A stretch of 64,000 bases of DNA from Parolsenella sp958406235 (GTDB lineage Bacteria > Actinomycetota > Coriobacteriia > Coriobacteriales > Atopobiaceae), in contig NZ_JBCLNF010000006.1 in the NCBI RefSeq assembly GCF_039062465.1, positions 1 through 64,000 on the forward strand, in the 5' to 3' direction. Both the position numbers and the translations under genes were made by a program. Below, one piece after another: positions 1-8,582 of the stretch; position 1 is the stretch's first letter, and every line of letters starts with the position of its first letter. The notes below the pieces were generated by a model. It was not told the origin of the DNA. It made no database searches and worked only from the letters and a program-made list of their open reading frames with translations.

Positions 1-83
1 CGCACAGCGCGTGCGGGGGCCTGCCTCCGATGTCACGCATACTCGGTGTAAACAACGTCATGGCACATAACAGCTAGGCAGGT

Positions 84-120
84 GCCGCCGAGCGGGCGGG
101 CCGGGCGCCGCCGAGCGGGC
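84..120. repeat. 14-bp GC-rich direct repeat beside the nitroreductase 3' end
   Basis: The 14-mer GCCGCCGAGCGGGC occurs at 84-97 and again at 107-120, separated by 9 bp; the second copy touches the minus-strand stop codon of the nitroreductase gene. The rest of 1-119 shows no supported gene. A similar arrangement (another GC-rich 14-mer doubled just after a stop) occurs at 4101-4134. Confidence 0.6.
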
Positions 121-635
121 TAGATGCGACTGACGAGTTCGGAGGCGTCCTTGCGCGTGGGGTGGAGCGGGCCGGGCTCTGCGTCATCGGCGGGGTAGCC
201 GATGGGGAAGAGGGCGACCATGTCATAGTCGGCCGTCTCCGGGAAGGCCTCGGCGAAGGCGTTCGTGTCGAAGGCGCCCACCCACGTGGTGCCGAGGCCC
301 AGGTCCTGTGCCACGAGCATGACGTGCGTAGCAACGATGGCTGCGTCGACGTCGGCGAACGCGCGGCCGTCAGACTTGCGGACCCAGCCGTCCTCTGCCT
401 TGGCGCCGATGGCGATGGCCGTGTGCGCGCCGAACACGAAGCGCGTGCAGCCGCCGAGGCGCTCGATGGCCTCTGGGCTCTCGATGACCCAGGCGTGCCA
501 GGGTTGCTTGTTGCATGCGGTGGGAGCGCAGATGGCGGCCTCTAGCAGGGCGTTGATCTTCTCGGCCTCGACCGGGGCGTCAGAGAGCTTGCGACAGGAG
601 TAGCGCTCGTGGGCGAGCGTAAGGAAGTCTTGCAT
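120..635 (-). CDS. Nitroreductase family protein (FMN-dependent)
   Basis: 171-residue protein resembling the short members of the nitroreductase family, which are FMN-dependent and use NAD(P)H to reduce nitro groups, quinones or similar acceptors in the cytoplasm. The N-terminal segment with RYSCRKL, then the APTACNKQPW stretch around residues 37-47, is the usual FMN-phosphate-binding pattern (R-S-R-x-y and AP-S-x-x-N-x-QPW). A later glycine-rich GLGTTWVGAF near residue 115 matches the conserved G-L-x-x-x-W-x-G element. It is the last gene of a minus-strand group, 182 bp downstream of the TatD gene. Physiological substrate is unknown. Confidence 0.85.
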   Translation of the reverse strand: MQDFLTLAHERYSCRKLSDAPVEAEKINALLEAAICAPTACNKQPWHAWVIESPEAIERLGGCTRFVFGAHTAIAIGAKAEDGWVRKSDGRAFADVDAAIVATHVMLVAQDLGLGTTWVGAFDTNAFAEAFPETADYDMVALFPIGYPADDAEPGPLHPTRKDASELVSRI

Positions 636-817
636 GGCGGGTCCCTTCTCTGGCGTGCGGCGCCGCTCGGGCGCCTATTCGTTCTTGGCTCGATGCTACC
701 CAATCTTGGGCGCTTGCGTTTGGCGCGCCCTCGAGGCTGCGACGCGCGCCCGTGGCGCGTGCCGCGTGCGGCTCGTCTCGGCGCGACGGGCGACGCGGGC
801 TCAGCGGGCGGTGCGGG

Positions 818-1573
818 CTACGGCGCGAGCAGCTCGCGGCTGGTGCGGGCGATGGCGTCGCGGACGTCCTCGCCCCGCAGCTCGCAGAGGGTGTCGAGTG
901 TGGCGCGCAGCCGCCGCGCGTGCTCGGCTGGCGAGACGACGAGGGGATGTCCCGGCTCGGCGGGAAGGTCGGTCTCGAGGAGTAGCTGGCCTGTCGGAAT
1001 CTGGCGCGCGTAGGCGCGGCCACGGCGCGTTGCGAGCATGAACTCGTTGACGGAGAAGAAGCAGCCCATCTGGCGCGCGCGGACCAGCTCGTCGCCAGAG
1101 CCCGAGAACCAATGAAGAATCGGCGTGCTCGTCTCGTGCGTCTTGTGCCGCTCGAGTGCGTCGAGCAAGGTGGTCGCAGATGCGACGGCGTGAAGCGAGA
1201 GCACATGGCGGGAGCCGGCGCAAGCGTCGAGCAGGATGTCGAGCGCTTCGACCTGCGTGCGCGCGCAAGCGTCCCTTCCGTGGGAGAAGTCGAGGCCTAT
1301 CTCGGCGACGTGGGTGCACTCGGCGGCGATTTCGGCGGCTTGCCGTATGTCCGCCTCGGTGCAGCGGCCGTCCGCGAGCCACCAGGGATGGAGGCCCACG
1401 CCTAGACGGAACGCGTCTGTTACCTGGTGTTTATTTGAAAGCATGGCGTACTCGTCAGGCGTCACGGTGGCGCAAACGCCGCTTACGCCCAGGCGCGACA
1501 GCTCTGTGGCCGCTTCGCCGGGGTTCTCATAAAAGCCGAGGTGGCAGTGCATGTCGAAGATATCGGCCGCCAT
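818..1573 (-). CDS. TatD family metal-dependent hydrolase
   Basis: 251 residues with the TatD/amidohydrolase signatures: HxH near the N terminus (DMHCHLGF), EIGLDFS near residue 93, a histidine in SLHAVAS, HWFSG near 155, and LLLETDLP near 198. TatD enzymes are divalent-metal deoxyribonucleases with TIM-barrel fold, linked to DNA turnover or quality control. The ATG lies 5 bp after the tcdA stop, and its ribosome-binding GGAG sits inside the tcdA 3' end, so the two genes are probably translationally coupled. Some motifs are looser than in E. coli TatD (SLHA rather than IHCR), so nuclease activity is an inference. Confidence 0.85.
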   Translation of the reverse strand: MAADIFDMHCHLGFYENPGEAATELSRLGVSGVCATVTPDEYAMLSNKHQVTDAFRLGVGLHPWWLADGRCTEADIRQAAEIAAECTHVAEIGLDFSHGRDACARTQVEALDILLDACAGSRHVLSLHAVASATTLLDALERHKTHETSTPILHWFSGSGDELVRARQMGCFFSVNEFMLATRRGRAYARQIPTGQLLLETDLPAEPGHPLVVSPAEHARRLRATLDTLCELRGEDVRDAIARTSRELLAP

Positions 1574-1578
1574 TGCGC

Positions 1579-2508
1579 CTACTCCGTCTCAGAGACGATG
1601 CCGCCGGCTATCGTGGCGGCTGCGTCAGTCGCGGACACGGTCTTGGTTTCGCGGGCGATGACGCCGGCGCCACTCTCCTTGTCCCAGCGCCACGGCTCGT
1701 AGCCGATTAGCGCCCGTATGACGCGACCCGCCACCATCTGCCCCATGATCGGGGGCATGTAGCTTGCCGTTCCCAGGTTGGAGAGGCCGCCATGCGAGGA
1801 GCCGGCCACGACGCTCGGGCGCACCGGGCCTTCGGAGGAGTAGAGGACCTCGAGGTGGGGGATGCCGCGCCTGCCACACTCTTTGCGAATCGTGCGGGAC
1901 ATGCGGCAGCCATGGGTCTTCCTGATGTCGCAGATCTCGAGCAACTCAGGATTGAGCCTGTTCGCGGCACCCATGCTGCTGATCAGCGGAATGTTGGCGT
2001 CCCAGCACAGCTTCGCGAGCACGAGCTTTTGCGTCATCGTGTCGATGGCGTCAACCACATAGTCGATGCGTCCACGACCAACCACGCGGCCTTCCTCGTC
2101 CACCTCGGCGCCTGCCCAGGCGAGCACCTCCGACACGTTGTCCCTGTCGATGAAGGTCTTGAGCGTCTCCACGTGGCACTGGGGGTTGATCTGGGCCACC
2201 ATCTCGCGCATGACGGCCGTCTTGTCTCGGCCGATCGTGCCCTCGAAGGCAAGGGCCTGTCGGTTGAGGTTGCTGCGGTCGACGATGTCGCGGTCCACGA
2301 GGTAAAGCTCGCCCACGGTTGAGCGTGCGAGCGCTTCCACGCAGCTAGAGCCCACTCCGCCGAGCCCGAATACGAGCACGCGCGAGCCGGCGAGGGCGTC
2401 GAGCCCGGTTTGGGTGTAGATGGGACGAAGCCTCGTCGTGATGTCGGCGTCCGCACTGCTTTTGGTGGTGGCGTGTCCCGTCATCTGCTCATTGTGGGTC
2501 TCGCTCAC
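1579..2508 (-). CDS. tcdA: tRNA threonylcarbamoyladenosine dehydratase (TcdA/CsdL type)
   Basis: ThiF/E1-like protein of 309 residues that cyclises t6A37 in tRNA to ct6A in an ATP-dependent reaction. The nucleotide-binding GLGGVGSSCVEALAR is at about residues 48-62, followed by DRDIVDRSNLNRQ, the standard E1-like metal/adenylate segment, and an internal DYVVDAIDTM motif. I place the start at a GTG (2508-2506) because CTGGAGG lies 6 nt upstream; the open frame extends to a GTG at 2556 but that start has no comparable ribosome-binding site. It heads the minus-strand trio tcdA-tatD-nitroreductase and is divergent from the DUF1846 gene. Other ThiF-family roles (MoeB, ThiF) are less likely given the length and single domain. 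Confidence 0.85.
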   Translation of the reverse strand: MSETHNEQMTGHATTKSSADADITTRLRPIYTQTGLDALAGSRVLVFGLGGVGSSCVEALARSTVGELYLVDRDIVDRSNLNRQALAFEGTIGRDKTAVMREMVAQINPQCHVETLKTFIDRDNVSEVLAWAGAEVDEEGRVVGRGRIDYVVDAIDTMTQKLVLAKLCWDANIPLISSMGAANRLNPELLEICDIRKTHGCRMSRTIRKECGRRGIPHLEVLYSSEGPVRPSVVAGSSHGGLSNLGTASYMPPIMGQMVAGRVIRALIGYEPWRWDKESGAGVIARETKTVSATDAAATIAGGIVSETE

Positions 2509-2625
2509 GTAGGGCCTCCAGTCGGTTAAAGTCATAGTCCTGGGACATGATGCCACGGTAGCATGTGGACGAGCGGGACGTCCGCCTCGCCCGCGCTCGG
2601 GTGGTGGTTACGAGAAGGGATGCGC

Positions 2626-4098
2626 ATGCGTCAGGGCTTTGATAACGACAAGTACATCGAACTACAGGCTTCGCGCATTCGCGAGCGCATCAACCAGTTT
2701 GGCGGCAAGCTCTACCTCGAGTTTGGCGGCAAGCTGTTCGACGACTACCACGCGAGCCGCGTGCTTCCCGGCTTCGAGCCCGATTCCAAGTTCCGCATGC
2801 TCAAGAGCCTCTCGTCTGAGGCCGAGGTCATCATCGCGATCAACGCCAATCACATCGAGAAGAACAAGGCGAGGGGAGACCTCGGCATCACCTATGACGA
2901 GGACGCGCTGCGCCTCGTTGACCTGTTCCGCGGCCAGGGCTTTTCCGTCGCGGGCGTGGTCATCACGCAGTATGCCGGCCAGCCTGCCGCCGATGCCTTC
3001 CGTCGTCGTCTCGATTCCCTCGGCATCACCTGCAAGCTGCACTATCCCATCGACGGCTATCCCCACAACGTCGACCTCATCGTCTCCGACGAGGGCTATG
3101 GCAGGAACGAGTTCGTCGAGACCTCGCGCCCGCTCGTCGTGGTGACGGCGCCCGGCCCGGGCTCTGGCAAGCTCGCGACCTGCCTCTCGCAGATCTATCA
3201 CGAGCACAAGCGCGGCATCGAAGCCGGCTATGCGAAGTTCGAGACGTTCCCCGTGTGGAACCTGCCGCTCACGCACCCCGTGAACATCGCCTACGAGGCT
3301 GCCACGGCTGACCTCGACGACGCCAACATCATCGACCCCTTCCATCTCGAGGCCTACGGCGAGATGACGGTCAACTACAACCGCGACGTCGACGCCTTCC
3401 CCGTGGTGCGCGCCTTGATGGAGAGGATCCTGGGCGAGAGCCCCTACCAGAGCCCGACGGACATGGGTGTCAACATGGTGGGCTTTGCCATCACTGACGA
3501 TGACGCCTGCCGCGACGCGAGCCGCATGGAGATCGTGCGCCGCTATTTCCAGGCCGCCGTTCAGCTCAAGCGCACCGGTGCCGGCGCTGACCAGGTCGAG
3601 CGACTCGAGCGCATCATGAAGAAGGCGGGCGTCGACAAGAACTACTCGCCGGCGCGCTCTGCCGCCCTCACGCGTGAGCGTGTCACGGGCGGCCCCGCGG
3701 GTGCGATGGTCATGCCGGACGCCTCGGTCATCACGGGCAAGACTTCCACGCGCCTGGGCTGCGCGAGCTCTCTGCTTATGAACGCCCTCAAGGCGATCGC
3801 CGGCGTCGATCTCGAGCTCGAGGTCATTTCCGATTCCGCGATCGAGCCCATCAGCCGTCTCAAGACGCACTACCTCGGCTCGAAGAACCCGCGTCTGCAC
3901 CCGGACGAAACGCTGATGGCTCTTTCCATCACGTCTGCGACGAGCGAGGTCGCCGAGAAGGTCCTCGGCGCGCTCGACGAGCTGCGTGGCTGCGACGCCT
4001 TCTTCTCCGTCATCATCTCGACGGAGGACGAGCAGTTCCTCCGTCGTCTGGGCCTTAATGTCTGCTGCGAGCCCAAGTACGAGCGCTCCGGCATCTAG
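2626..4098 (+). CDS. DUF1846 family protein of unknown function
   Basis: 490 residues (from ATG 2626) starting MRQGFDNDKYIELQ and containing GGKLYLEFGGKLFDDYHASR, which I recognise as the N terminus of the DUF1846 family, a large conserved cytoplasmic family found mostly in anaerobic and lactic Gram-positive bacteria. An early VVVTAPGPGSGKLATC stretch near residue 180 is P-loop-like, suggesting nucleotide binding, but no activity can be assigned. AGAAGGG at 2613-2619 is 6-7 nt before ATG 2626, favouring it over the in-frame ATG at 2620 and the longer frame back to 2563. It stands alone, divergent from tcdA, with GC-rich direct repeats directly after its stop. Confidence 0.85.
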   Translation: MRQGFDNDKYIELQASRIRERINQFGGKLYLEFGGKLFDDYHASRVLPGFEPDSKFRMLKSLSSEAEVIIAINANHIEKNKARGDLGITYDEDALRLVDLFRGQGFSVAGVVITQYAGQPAADAFRRRLDSLGITCKLHYPIDGYPHNVDLIVSDEGYGRNEFVETSRPLVVVTAPGPGSGKLATCLSQIYHEHKRGIEAGYAKFETFPVWNLPLTHPVNIAYEAATADLDDANIIDPFHLEAYGEMTVNYNRDVDAFPVVRALMERILGESPYQSPTDMGVNMVGFAITDDDACRDASRMEIVRRYFQAAVQLKRTGAGADQVERLERIMKKAGVDKNYSPARSAALTRERVTGGPAGAMVMPDASVITGKTSTRLGCASSLLMNALKAIAGVDLELEVISDSAIEPISRLKTHYLGSKNPRLHPDETLMALSITSATSEVAEKVLGALDELRGCDAFFSVIISTEDEQFLRRLGLNVCCEPKYERSGI

Positions 4099-4100
4099 CG

Positions 4101-4134
4101 GGCCGGGCGCGGCGTCTGGCGGCCGGGCGCGGCG
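4101..4134. repeat. 14-bp GC-rich direct repeat after the DUF1846 stop
   Basis: GGCCGGGCGCGGCG is present at 4101-4114 and 4121-4134 (20-bp period). The surrounding gap 4099-4485 holds no gene that I can support; its distal half becomes AT-richer and carries the pyrG promoter region. Confidence 0.6.
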
Positions 4135-4425
4135 CTCTGACTTCTGGCGAGCGTTGTGCTGGCGGGAGCTGGCGTCGCGTTAGGTTGCCGACGGAGCCTT
4201 GCCGGGCGCTGCCTCGCTTTTTGAATGCCGTGTGATTCGGGCGGCGTCGGTTATCGTGCCGGCGCCGCCTTTTGCGTTGCGCGTGCCGTGCGGCGTGTGC
4301 TGGCACCGTGCGTTCTGATCCCCGTTTAAAGGTGCCGATAGTTGCATGGGGTGCGCTTGTAATTCGTGGCGACATGTTGCATCTCTATTAACGTGAAGTT
4401 CGTCGATATTTAGGTATATTTCCGG

Positions 4426-4434
4426 TGCTAGGAT
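4426..4434 (+). promoter_or_regulatory. Candidate extended -10 promoter element for pyrG
   Basis: TGCTAGGAT is an extended -10 (TGnTAGGAT) 51 bp before the pyrG ATG, within an AT-enriched stretch (4380-4435). No convincing -35 hexamer is seen, as expected for extended -10 promoters. Confidence 0.35.
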
Positions 4435-4485
4435 GAAAGCCCGTAGATACGTGTTTGTCGGCACTTTTTACGGGAGGATCATCGA

Positions 4486-6135
4486 ATGACAAAGCACATC
4501 TTTGTGACCGGAGGCGTTGTCTCTTCGCTGGGCAAGGGCATCACTGCCGCCTCGCTCGGTCGCCTGCTTAAGGCTCGTGGCTACAAGGTCATGATGCAGA
4601 AGGCGGATCCCTACCTCAACGTCGATCCGGGCACGATGAGCCCCTTCCAGCACGGTGAGGTCTTTGTCACCGAGGACGGCTACGAGTCTGACCTCGACCT
4701 CGGCCACTATGAGCGTTTCATCGATGAGAACCTAACGCGCAACTCCAACTTCACTACCGGTGCCATTTACCAGAGCCTCATCGCCCGCGAGAGGCGCGGC
4801 GACTTCCTCGGCGGTACCGTTCAGGTCATCCCGCACGTGACCAATGCCATCAAGGAGCGCTTCCGTCGCGTCGAGGAGCAGAGTGGCGCCGATGTTGTGA
4901 TCACCGAGCTCGGTGGCACCATCGGCGACATCGAGGGCCAGGCGTTCGTCGAGGCCATCCGCCAGTTCCGCAAGGAGAAGGGCGCTGCTGACTGCTGCCT
5001 CATCCATGTGAGCCTCGTGCCTTACATCGCCGCCGCTCACGAGGTTAAGACGAAGCCGACACAGCACTCTGTCCGTGAGCTTCGCTCCATGGGCATCCAG
5101 CCTGACTTCATCATGTGCCGCTCCGACCACGAGGTCGACGAGTCCATCCGTGCCAAGATTGCGAGTTTCTGCGACGTCGAGGCGGATTGCGTCTTCGAGA
5201 ACTCCGATTGCCCCTCCATCTACGACGTGCCGAAGCACCTCGCTGACCAGGGCTTTGACGTGAAGGTCTGCGAGAGGCTCGGCCTCGATCCCAGGACGTG
5301 CGACATGAGCGAGTGGTACGGCTTCACGACGCGCATGCACGAGGCGAACGCGAAGGCCGACACGACGCGCATCGCCGTGGTGGGCAAGTACACGCAGCTG
5401 CCCGATGCCTACCTCTCCGTCATCGAGGCGCTCCACCACTCCGGCGTCTACTATGGCCGCCACGTCAAGATCGACCTCATTGATGGCGAGAACCTCGGCG
5501 AGGATGACGTCGAGGAGGTCCTCGGCGACGCCGACGGCATCCTGGTGCCGGGCGGCTTTGGCATCCGTGGCCTCGAGGGCAAGATCCTGGCGGCGCATCG
5601 CGCTCGCACCAAGAAGGTCCCGTTCCTCGGCATTTGCCTGGGTATGCAGGTGGCTGTTTGCGAGTACGCGCGCAACGTCGCCGGTATGCCGGGCGCTAGC
5701 TCGACCGAGTTCCTCCCCGACTGCGAGTATCCCGTGATTGACATCATGCCTGATCAGCAGGATGTCACGTCCAAGGGTGGCACCATGCGCCTGGGTGCCT
5801 ATCCGTGCAAGGTTGCCGAGGGCTCGCTTGCCCGAGAGGCGTATGGCGAGGAGCTCATCTACGAGCGTCACCGTCACCGCTTCGAGGTCAACAACTCGTA
5901 CCGCGACAAGCTTCGCGAGGCCGGTCTCACCTTCTCCGGCGTCTCTCCGGACGACCGCCTCGTCGAGATGGTCGAGCTTCCCGAGGACGTGCACCCGTGG
6001 TTCGTGGCCGCCCAGTTCCACCCGGAGTTCAAGAGCCGTCCGACTCGTCCTCAGCCGCTGTTCCGCGAGTTCGTTCGCGCGGCAATCGCCAAGCACGAGG
6101 GCATCGACCGCCACGAAGTCAACGCGGGGGAGTAG
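4486..6135 (+). CDS. pyrG: CTP synthase
   Basis: 549 residues, full length for the family. It converts UTP to CTP with ATP and glutamine. The N-terminal synthetase domain opens with FVTGGVVSSLGKG, the P-loop-like synthetase signature, and contains SRNSNFTTG-type and KTKPTQHSVRELR segments. The C-terminal class I glutamine amidotransferase domain has the nucleophile cysteine in GICLGMQ, and His/Glu in QFHPEF. GGGAGG lies 8 nt before the ATG. Upstream is a 387-bp gap with a weak promoter; xerD follows after 259 bp, the same neighbour order seen in some other actinobacteria. Confidence 0.97.
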   Translation: MTKHIFVTGGVVSSLGKGITAASLGRLLKARGYKVMMQKADPYLNVDPGTMSPFQHGEVFVTEDGYESDLDLGHYERFIDENLTRNSNFTTGAIYQSLIARERRGDFLGGTVQVIPHVTNAIKERFRRVEEQSGADVVITELGGTIGDIEGQAFVEAIRQFRKEKGAADCCLIHVSLVPYIAAAHEVKTKPTQHSVRELRSMGIQPDFIMCRSDHEVDESIRAKIASFCDVEADCVFENSDCPSIYDVPKHLADQGFDVKVCERLGLDPRTCDMSEWYGFTTRMHEANAKADTTRIAVVGKYTQLPDAYLSVIEALHHSGVYYGRHVKIDLIDGENLGEDDVEEVLGDADGILVPGGFGIRGLEGKILAAHRARTKKVPFLGICLGMQVAVCEYARNVAGMPGASSTEFLPDCEYPVIDIMPDQQDVTSKGGTMRLGAYPCKVAEGSLAREAYGEELIYERHRHRFEVNNSYRDKLREAGLTFSGVSPDDRLVEMVELPEDVHPWFVAAQFHPEFKSRPTRPQPLFREFVRAAIAKHEGIDRHEVNAGE

Positions 6136-6261
6136 GGGAGCGTCTGGTGGTGTCTGGTTTCCTGACGCCCGTGGCCTCTGCGCGCCGGCGGAGAGCGGGT
6201 CGCCGTCTGACGTCATCAGGCCTTTGTCTACACCGTCGCGATGTGCCTGTCGTCTGGCGAT

Positions 6262-6290
6262 TTGACGCGCTGGGCTGGTAAGCTGACATA
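6262..6290 (+). promoter_or_regulatory. Candidate promoter upstream of xerD
   Basis: TTGACG (6262-6267) is followed after 17 bp by GACATA (6285-6290). This lies in the 259-bp pyrG-xerD gap and would give a leader of about 95 nt containing the hairpin at 6320-6345. Confidence 0.35.
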
Positions 6291-6319
6291 ACACCTCGTT
6301 TACTTGTTACCATCTTGGT

Positions 6320-6345
6320 CGCCTCACGTTTTTTTGCGTGGGGCG
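6320..6345 (+). other. Hairpin with a T-rich loop in the xerD leader
   Basis: CGCCTCACG (6320-6328) pairs with CGTGGGGCG (6337-6345), nine pairs with one G-U wobble, closing a loop of seven T and one G. Lacking a following T-run it does not look like a terminator; it may be a leader structure. Confidence 0.4.
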
Positions 6346-6394
6346 GCCGTTGTTCTTTCGGGCGTGTCCGATTTGGTTTGAAGGGTGAGCGACG

Positions 6395-7294
6395 TTGGAT
6401 CTGTCTCGAGCTCTCAGGGAGTACCTCAACTACGTCTCGGTCGAGCGCGGCTGCTCACGCAACACCGTCTTGGCCTATGGTCGAGACCTGCGCAACTACA
6501 TCGCCGGTCTCAAGCGCGCGGGCGTTACCCTGCCTGACCAGATCACCCGCGAACGCATCGAGGCCCACATTCAGCACCTGCGCGAGAGCGGCCTTGCCAT
6601 CTCGAGCGTCGAGCGCGCGGTGTCAGCTATCAAGGGCTTTCACCGTTTCATGGTGTCCGAGCGTATAACCGTGGCTCACCCCGCCGCTGATCTGCCGCTT
6701 CCCAAGAAGCCTGACCGCCTGCCTGATGTTATCAGCCGTGACCAGGCCGCTTCCCTTCTCGACCAGCCCTTCCCGGAGACCCCGGCGGGGCAGCGCGACC
6801 ATGCGATCGTCGAGGTCCTCTACGGCTGCGGCTTGCGCGTCTCTGAGCTTTGCGGCCTTGACCTGCGCCGCGTCCTTCTCGACGAGCAGGTTCTGCGCGT
6901 CGTGGGTAAGGGCGACAAGGAGCGTATCGTGCCCATCGTGGGTACGGCTGCGGAGGTTCTTGGCGACTATCTCGAGAACTGGCGCCCGCAGCTCGTGAAC
7001 CCCCGCGTGTCGACGCCTGCCGTGTTTCTCAACAACCGAGGTCGTCGACTCTCGCGCCAGAGCGTGCACTCGCTTGTGGCGAGGGCCGGCGGCGTCGTGG
7101 GCATCGAGGGACTGCATCCGCATACGCTTCGTCACAGCTTTGCCACCCACATGCTCGAGGGAGGGGCGGATCTGCGCATCGTCCAGGAACTCCTCGGCCA
7201 TGCCGACATCTCGACCACTCAGCTTTACACGCACCTTGACCGCAGCCACATCCGCGAGGTCTATCTGGGAGCTCACCCCCGAGCCAACGCGTAG
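6395..7294 (+). CDS. xerD: Tyrosine recombinase XerD
   Basis: 299 residues beginning at TTG. It resolves chromosome dimers together with XerC at dif. The N-terminal SAM-like core-binding domain spans about 1-95; the catalytic domain carries R148 (in YGCGLRVSEL), K172 (VVGKGDKER), H243-x-x-R246 (HTLRHSF), H269 (LLGHADIS) and nucleophile Y278 (QLYTH). The R148/K172 numbering equals that of E. coli XerD, which supports the TTG start. AAGGGTGAG at 6381-6389 provides the ribosome-binding site. No second recombinase or integrated element is adjacent, so a housekeeping role is more likely than a phage-integrase role. Confidence 0.93.
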   Translation: MDLSRALREYLNYVSVERGCSRNTVLAYGRDLRNYIAGLKRAGVTLPDQITRERIEAHIQHLRESGLAISSVERAVSAIKGFHRFMVSERITVAHPAADLPLPKKPDRLPDVISRDQAASLLDQPFPETPAGQRDHAIVEVLYGCGLRVSELCGLDLRRVLLDEQVLRVVGKGDKERIVPIVGTAAEVLGDYLENWRPQLVNPRVSTPAVFLNNRGRRLSRQSVHSLVARAGGVVGIEGLHPHTLRHSFATHMLEGGADLRIVQELLGHADISTTQLYTHLDRSHIREVYLGAHPRANA

Positions 7295-7350
7295 GGGCGG
7301 GGCGGTTTTCATCCGTCTGGCGGTAACCGCTGGGCGGTGGGACCGCATGT

Positions 7351-7668
7351 CTACTTGGCGAATCGAGAATCAGGTCCATACTTTTCGGCCGAGTTGGCCT
7401 AGCGCCGCACAAAAAGGTCGCTAAGTAGGGGCCTAATCCTCGGATGATCGAGTAGACGCCTTATTCTCGCGACAAAACCCCAGTTGGCGAGGAGACGTTT
7501 CGCTTGTCTACTCGTCGGATTCCGGAATGGCCCCCTACTTGGCGCATCTTTTGACGGCGGGGGCGCGGAAGGGAAGCCGGGACGCGGAAAGCGGCTGGGA
7601 GAGGCGCGGAAGGGCTGCCGGGGGCACGGAAGGGCTGTCGGAGGAGGGACGCGAAAGGGCACTTGGCG
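7351..7668. repeat. Intergenic repeat region with recurring CTACTTGGCG units and GC-rich tandem units
   Basis: CTACTTGGCG occurs at 7351-7360 and 7535-7544, a shorter ACTTGGCG at 7661-7668, and a near-complement CGCTAAGTAG at 7419-7428. Between 7557 and 7660 lie several imperfect, short GC-rich units around GCGGAAGGGCTG / GCACGGAAGGGCTG. The whole gap 7295-8131 (837 bp) between xerD and mraZ has no confidently supported gene and its base composition departs from its neighbours, so it looks like an accumulation of intergenic repeat elements. Confidence 0.5.
7419..7544. repeat. Long imperfect inverted repeat (about 126 bp)
   Basis: Outer arms: CGCTAAGTAGGGGCC (7419-7433) against GGCCCCCTACTTGGCG (7529-7544). 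Middle arms: CGAGTAGAC (7449-7457) perfectly complementary to GTCTACTCG (7506-7514). Inner arms: CTCGC (7466-7470) and GCGAG (7487-7491). The nested pairing gives one long stem, consistent with a MITE-like element or a structured RNA. No transposase is nearby. Confidence 0.55.
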
Positions 7669-7990
7669 TATGAAAGTGTCTCTTCTCCGTTGTGGTCTCG
7701 AAGTCTCCAAACCGCAGCGTCCCTGTGTTCGAGTTTGAGCCAATAGCATGCATTTTGATGTCCGTGCGATACCTTCTGCCGGTGTACGGATGCCGCTCGT
7801 CCGGTCGCCACTTGACAAGCATTGTCAAAGACACCTCGTTTACCTGCACCTTCACAGCTTCGTCAAACGTTTGCCCTGCGCACTTGCGCCCGCCTAGCGA
7901 TTGCAAATCCGTGCGCCCCAAGTTCCTGTATGCAAACGGACGTTCGCCACTATCCGTGGTGATGGCGTTCCTCGAACGAATGTCGATAAG
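7535..7990 (-). other. Uncertain open frame in the xerD-mraZ gap
   Basis: The minus strand stays open from about 7990 (after an in-frame stop) to 7535 and would encode up to about 150 residues; a TTG at 7921 would give 128. The first two thirds read as normal protein (mixed composition, many charged residues, e.g. EVSLTMLVKWRPDERHPYTG), while the end is Ser/Pro-rich because it runs through the GC-rich repeats. I see no good ribosome-binding site and recognise no family. It could be a gene remnant or a chance frame; an overlapping plus-strand frame (7692-8000) is equally unsupported. Confidence 0.15.
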
Positions 7991-8032
7991 TCATTCGTAG
8001 TGCCGTTTAGGGGGAAATAGTCAGATTTAGGC

Positions 8033-8060
8033 TTGCCCAGGCGTGCTCAGGCGGTAATAT
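8033..8060 (+). promoter_or_regulatory. Candidate promoter of the dcw cluster (mraZ)
   Basis: TTGCCC (8033-8038), 16-bp spacer, TAATAT (8055-8060), 72 bp before the mraZ ATG. I looked for the GTGGG-type direct repeats bound by MraZ in other bacteria and did not see a clear set here. Confidence 0.4.
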
Positions 8061-8131
8061 TCTGGCTAGCGCAAACGCACGCGGATGACTCAGACCGGGA
8101 CGCCGGTCGCGAAGCCGGAGGGGAGCTGAAT

Positions 8132-8578
8132 ATGTACCTGACTGGGTCGAAGACCGTTTCTGTCGACGCCCAGGGGCGCATTACGCTTCCAGCCGAGTAT
8201 CGCGATGAGTTCAAGGAAGAGTCTGGCAACAAGGTCTGCCTCATCCTCGTGAAGGACGCGCTATGGGGCTTCACCCCGGAGGGCCACAGGGAATGGGTGA
8301 TGAGTCACTTCAAGGAGGGCTTCAACGCCAACTCCAAGAAGGACAATCTCCGTCGCCTGAGGCTCAACTCCAGCACCGTCACGGTGGAGATTGACAAGAG
8401 CGGGCGTCTTCCGCTCAACAAGGTCCCCGCTGCCGTGCAGGAGAAGCTTGGACTTGGCAAGGACGCTGTCGTCGTCGGCGACGCGGATCACTTCGCCGTG
8501 TACAACACGGAGAAGTGGGCCGAGCAGCTCGCCGCTCTGATGGAGGATGACGATGACATGTTCTTCGACGAGGACTAG
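8132..8578 (+). CDS. mraZ: Transcriptional regulator MraZ
   Basis: 148 residues from ATG 8132 (GGAGGGGAG upstream), beginning MYLTGSKTVSVDAQGRITLP. It has two AbrB-like half domains, each with the DxxGR signature (DAQGRITLP near residue 14 and DKSGRLPLN near 90). MraZ forms ring-shaped oligomers and usually represses its own dcw operon by binding repeats upstream. The open frame extends back to 8033, but that extension carries no family similarity and would start over the promoter. It is the first gene of the dcw cluster and overlaps or abuts rsmH. Confidence 0.95.
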   Translation: MYLTGSKTVSVDAQGRITLPAEYRDEFKEESGNKVCLILVKDALWGFTPEGHREWVMSHFKEGFNANSKKDNLRRLRLNSSTVTVEIDKSGRLPLNKVPAAVQEKLGLGKDAVVVGDADHFAVYNTEKWAEQLAALMEDDDDMFFDED

Positions 8579-8582
8579 CGAG

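Noticed and set aside
7680..7745. tRNA-like GTTCGAGT ... CCA stretch
   Set aside because: The flanking bases do not pair into a T-stem and no acceptor or anticodon stem can be built.
7535..7921. DFETT-like exonuclease motif in the minus-strand frame near the repeats
   Set aside because: A five-residue match alone; no other polymerase/exonuclease motif and no start or ribosome-binding site.
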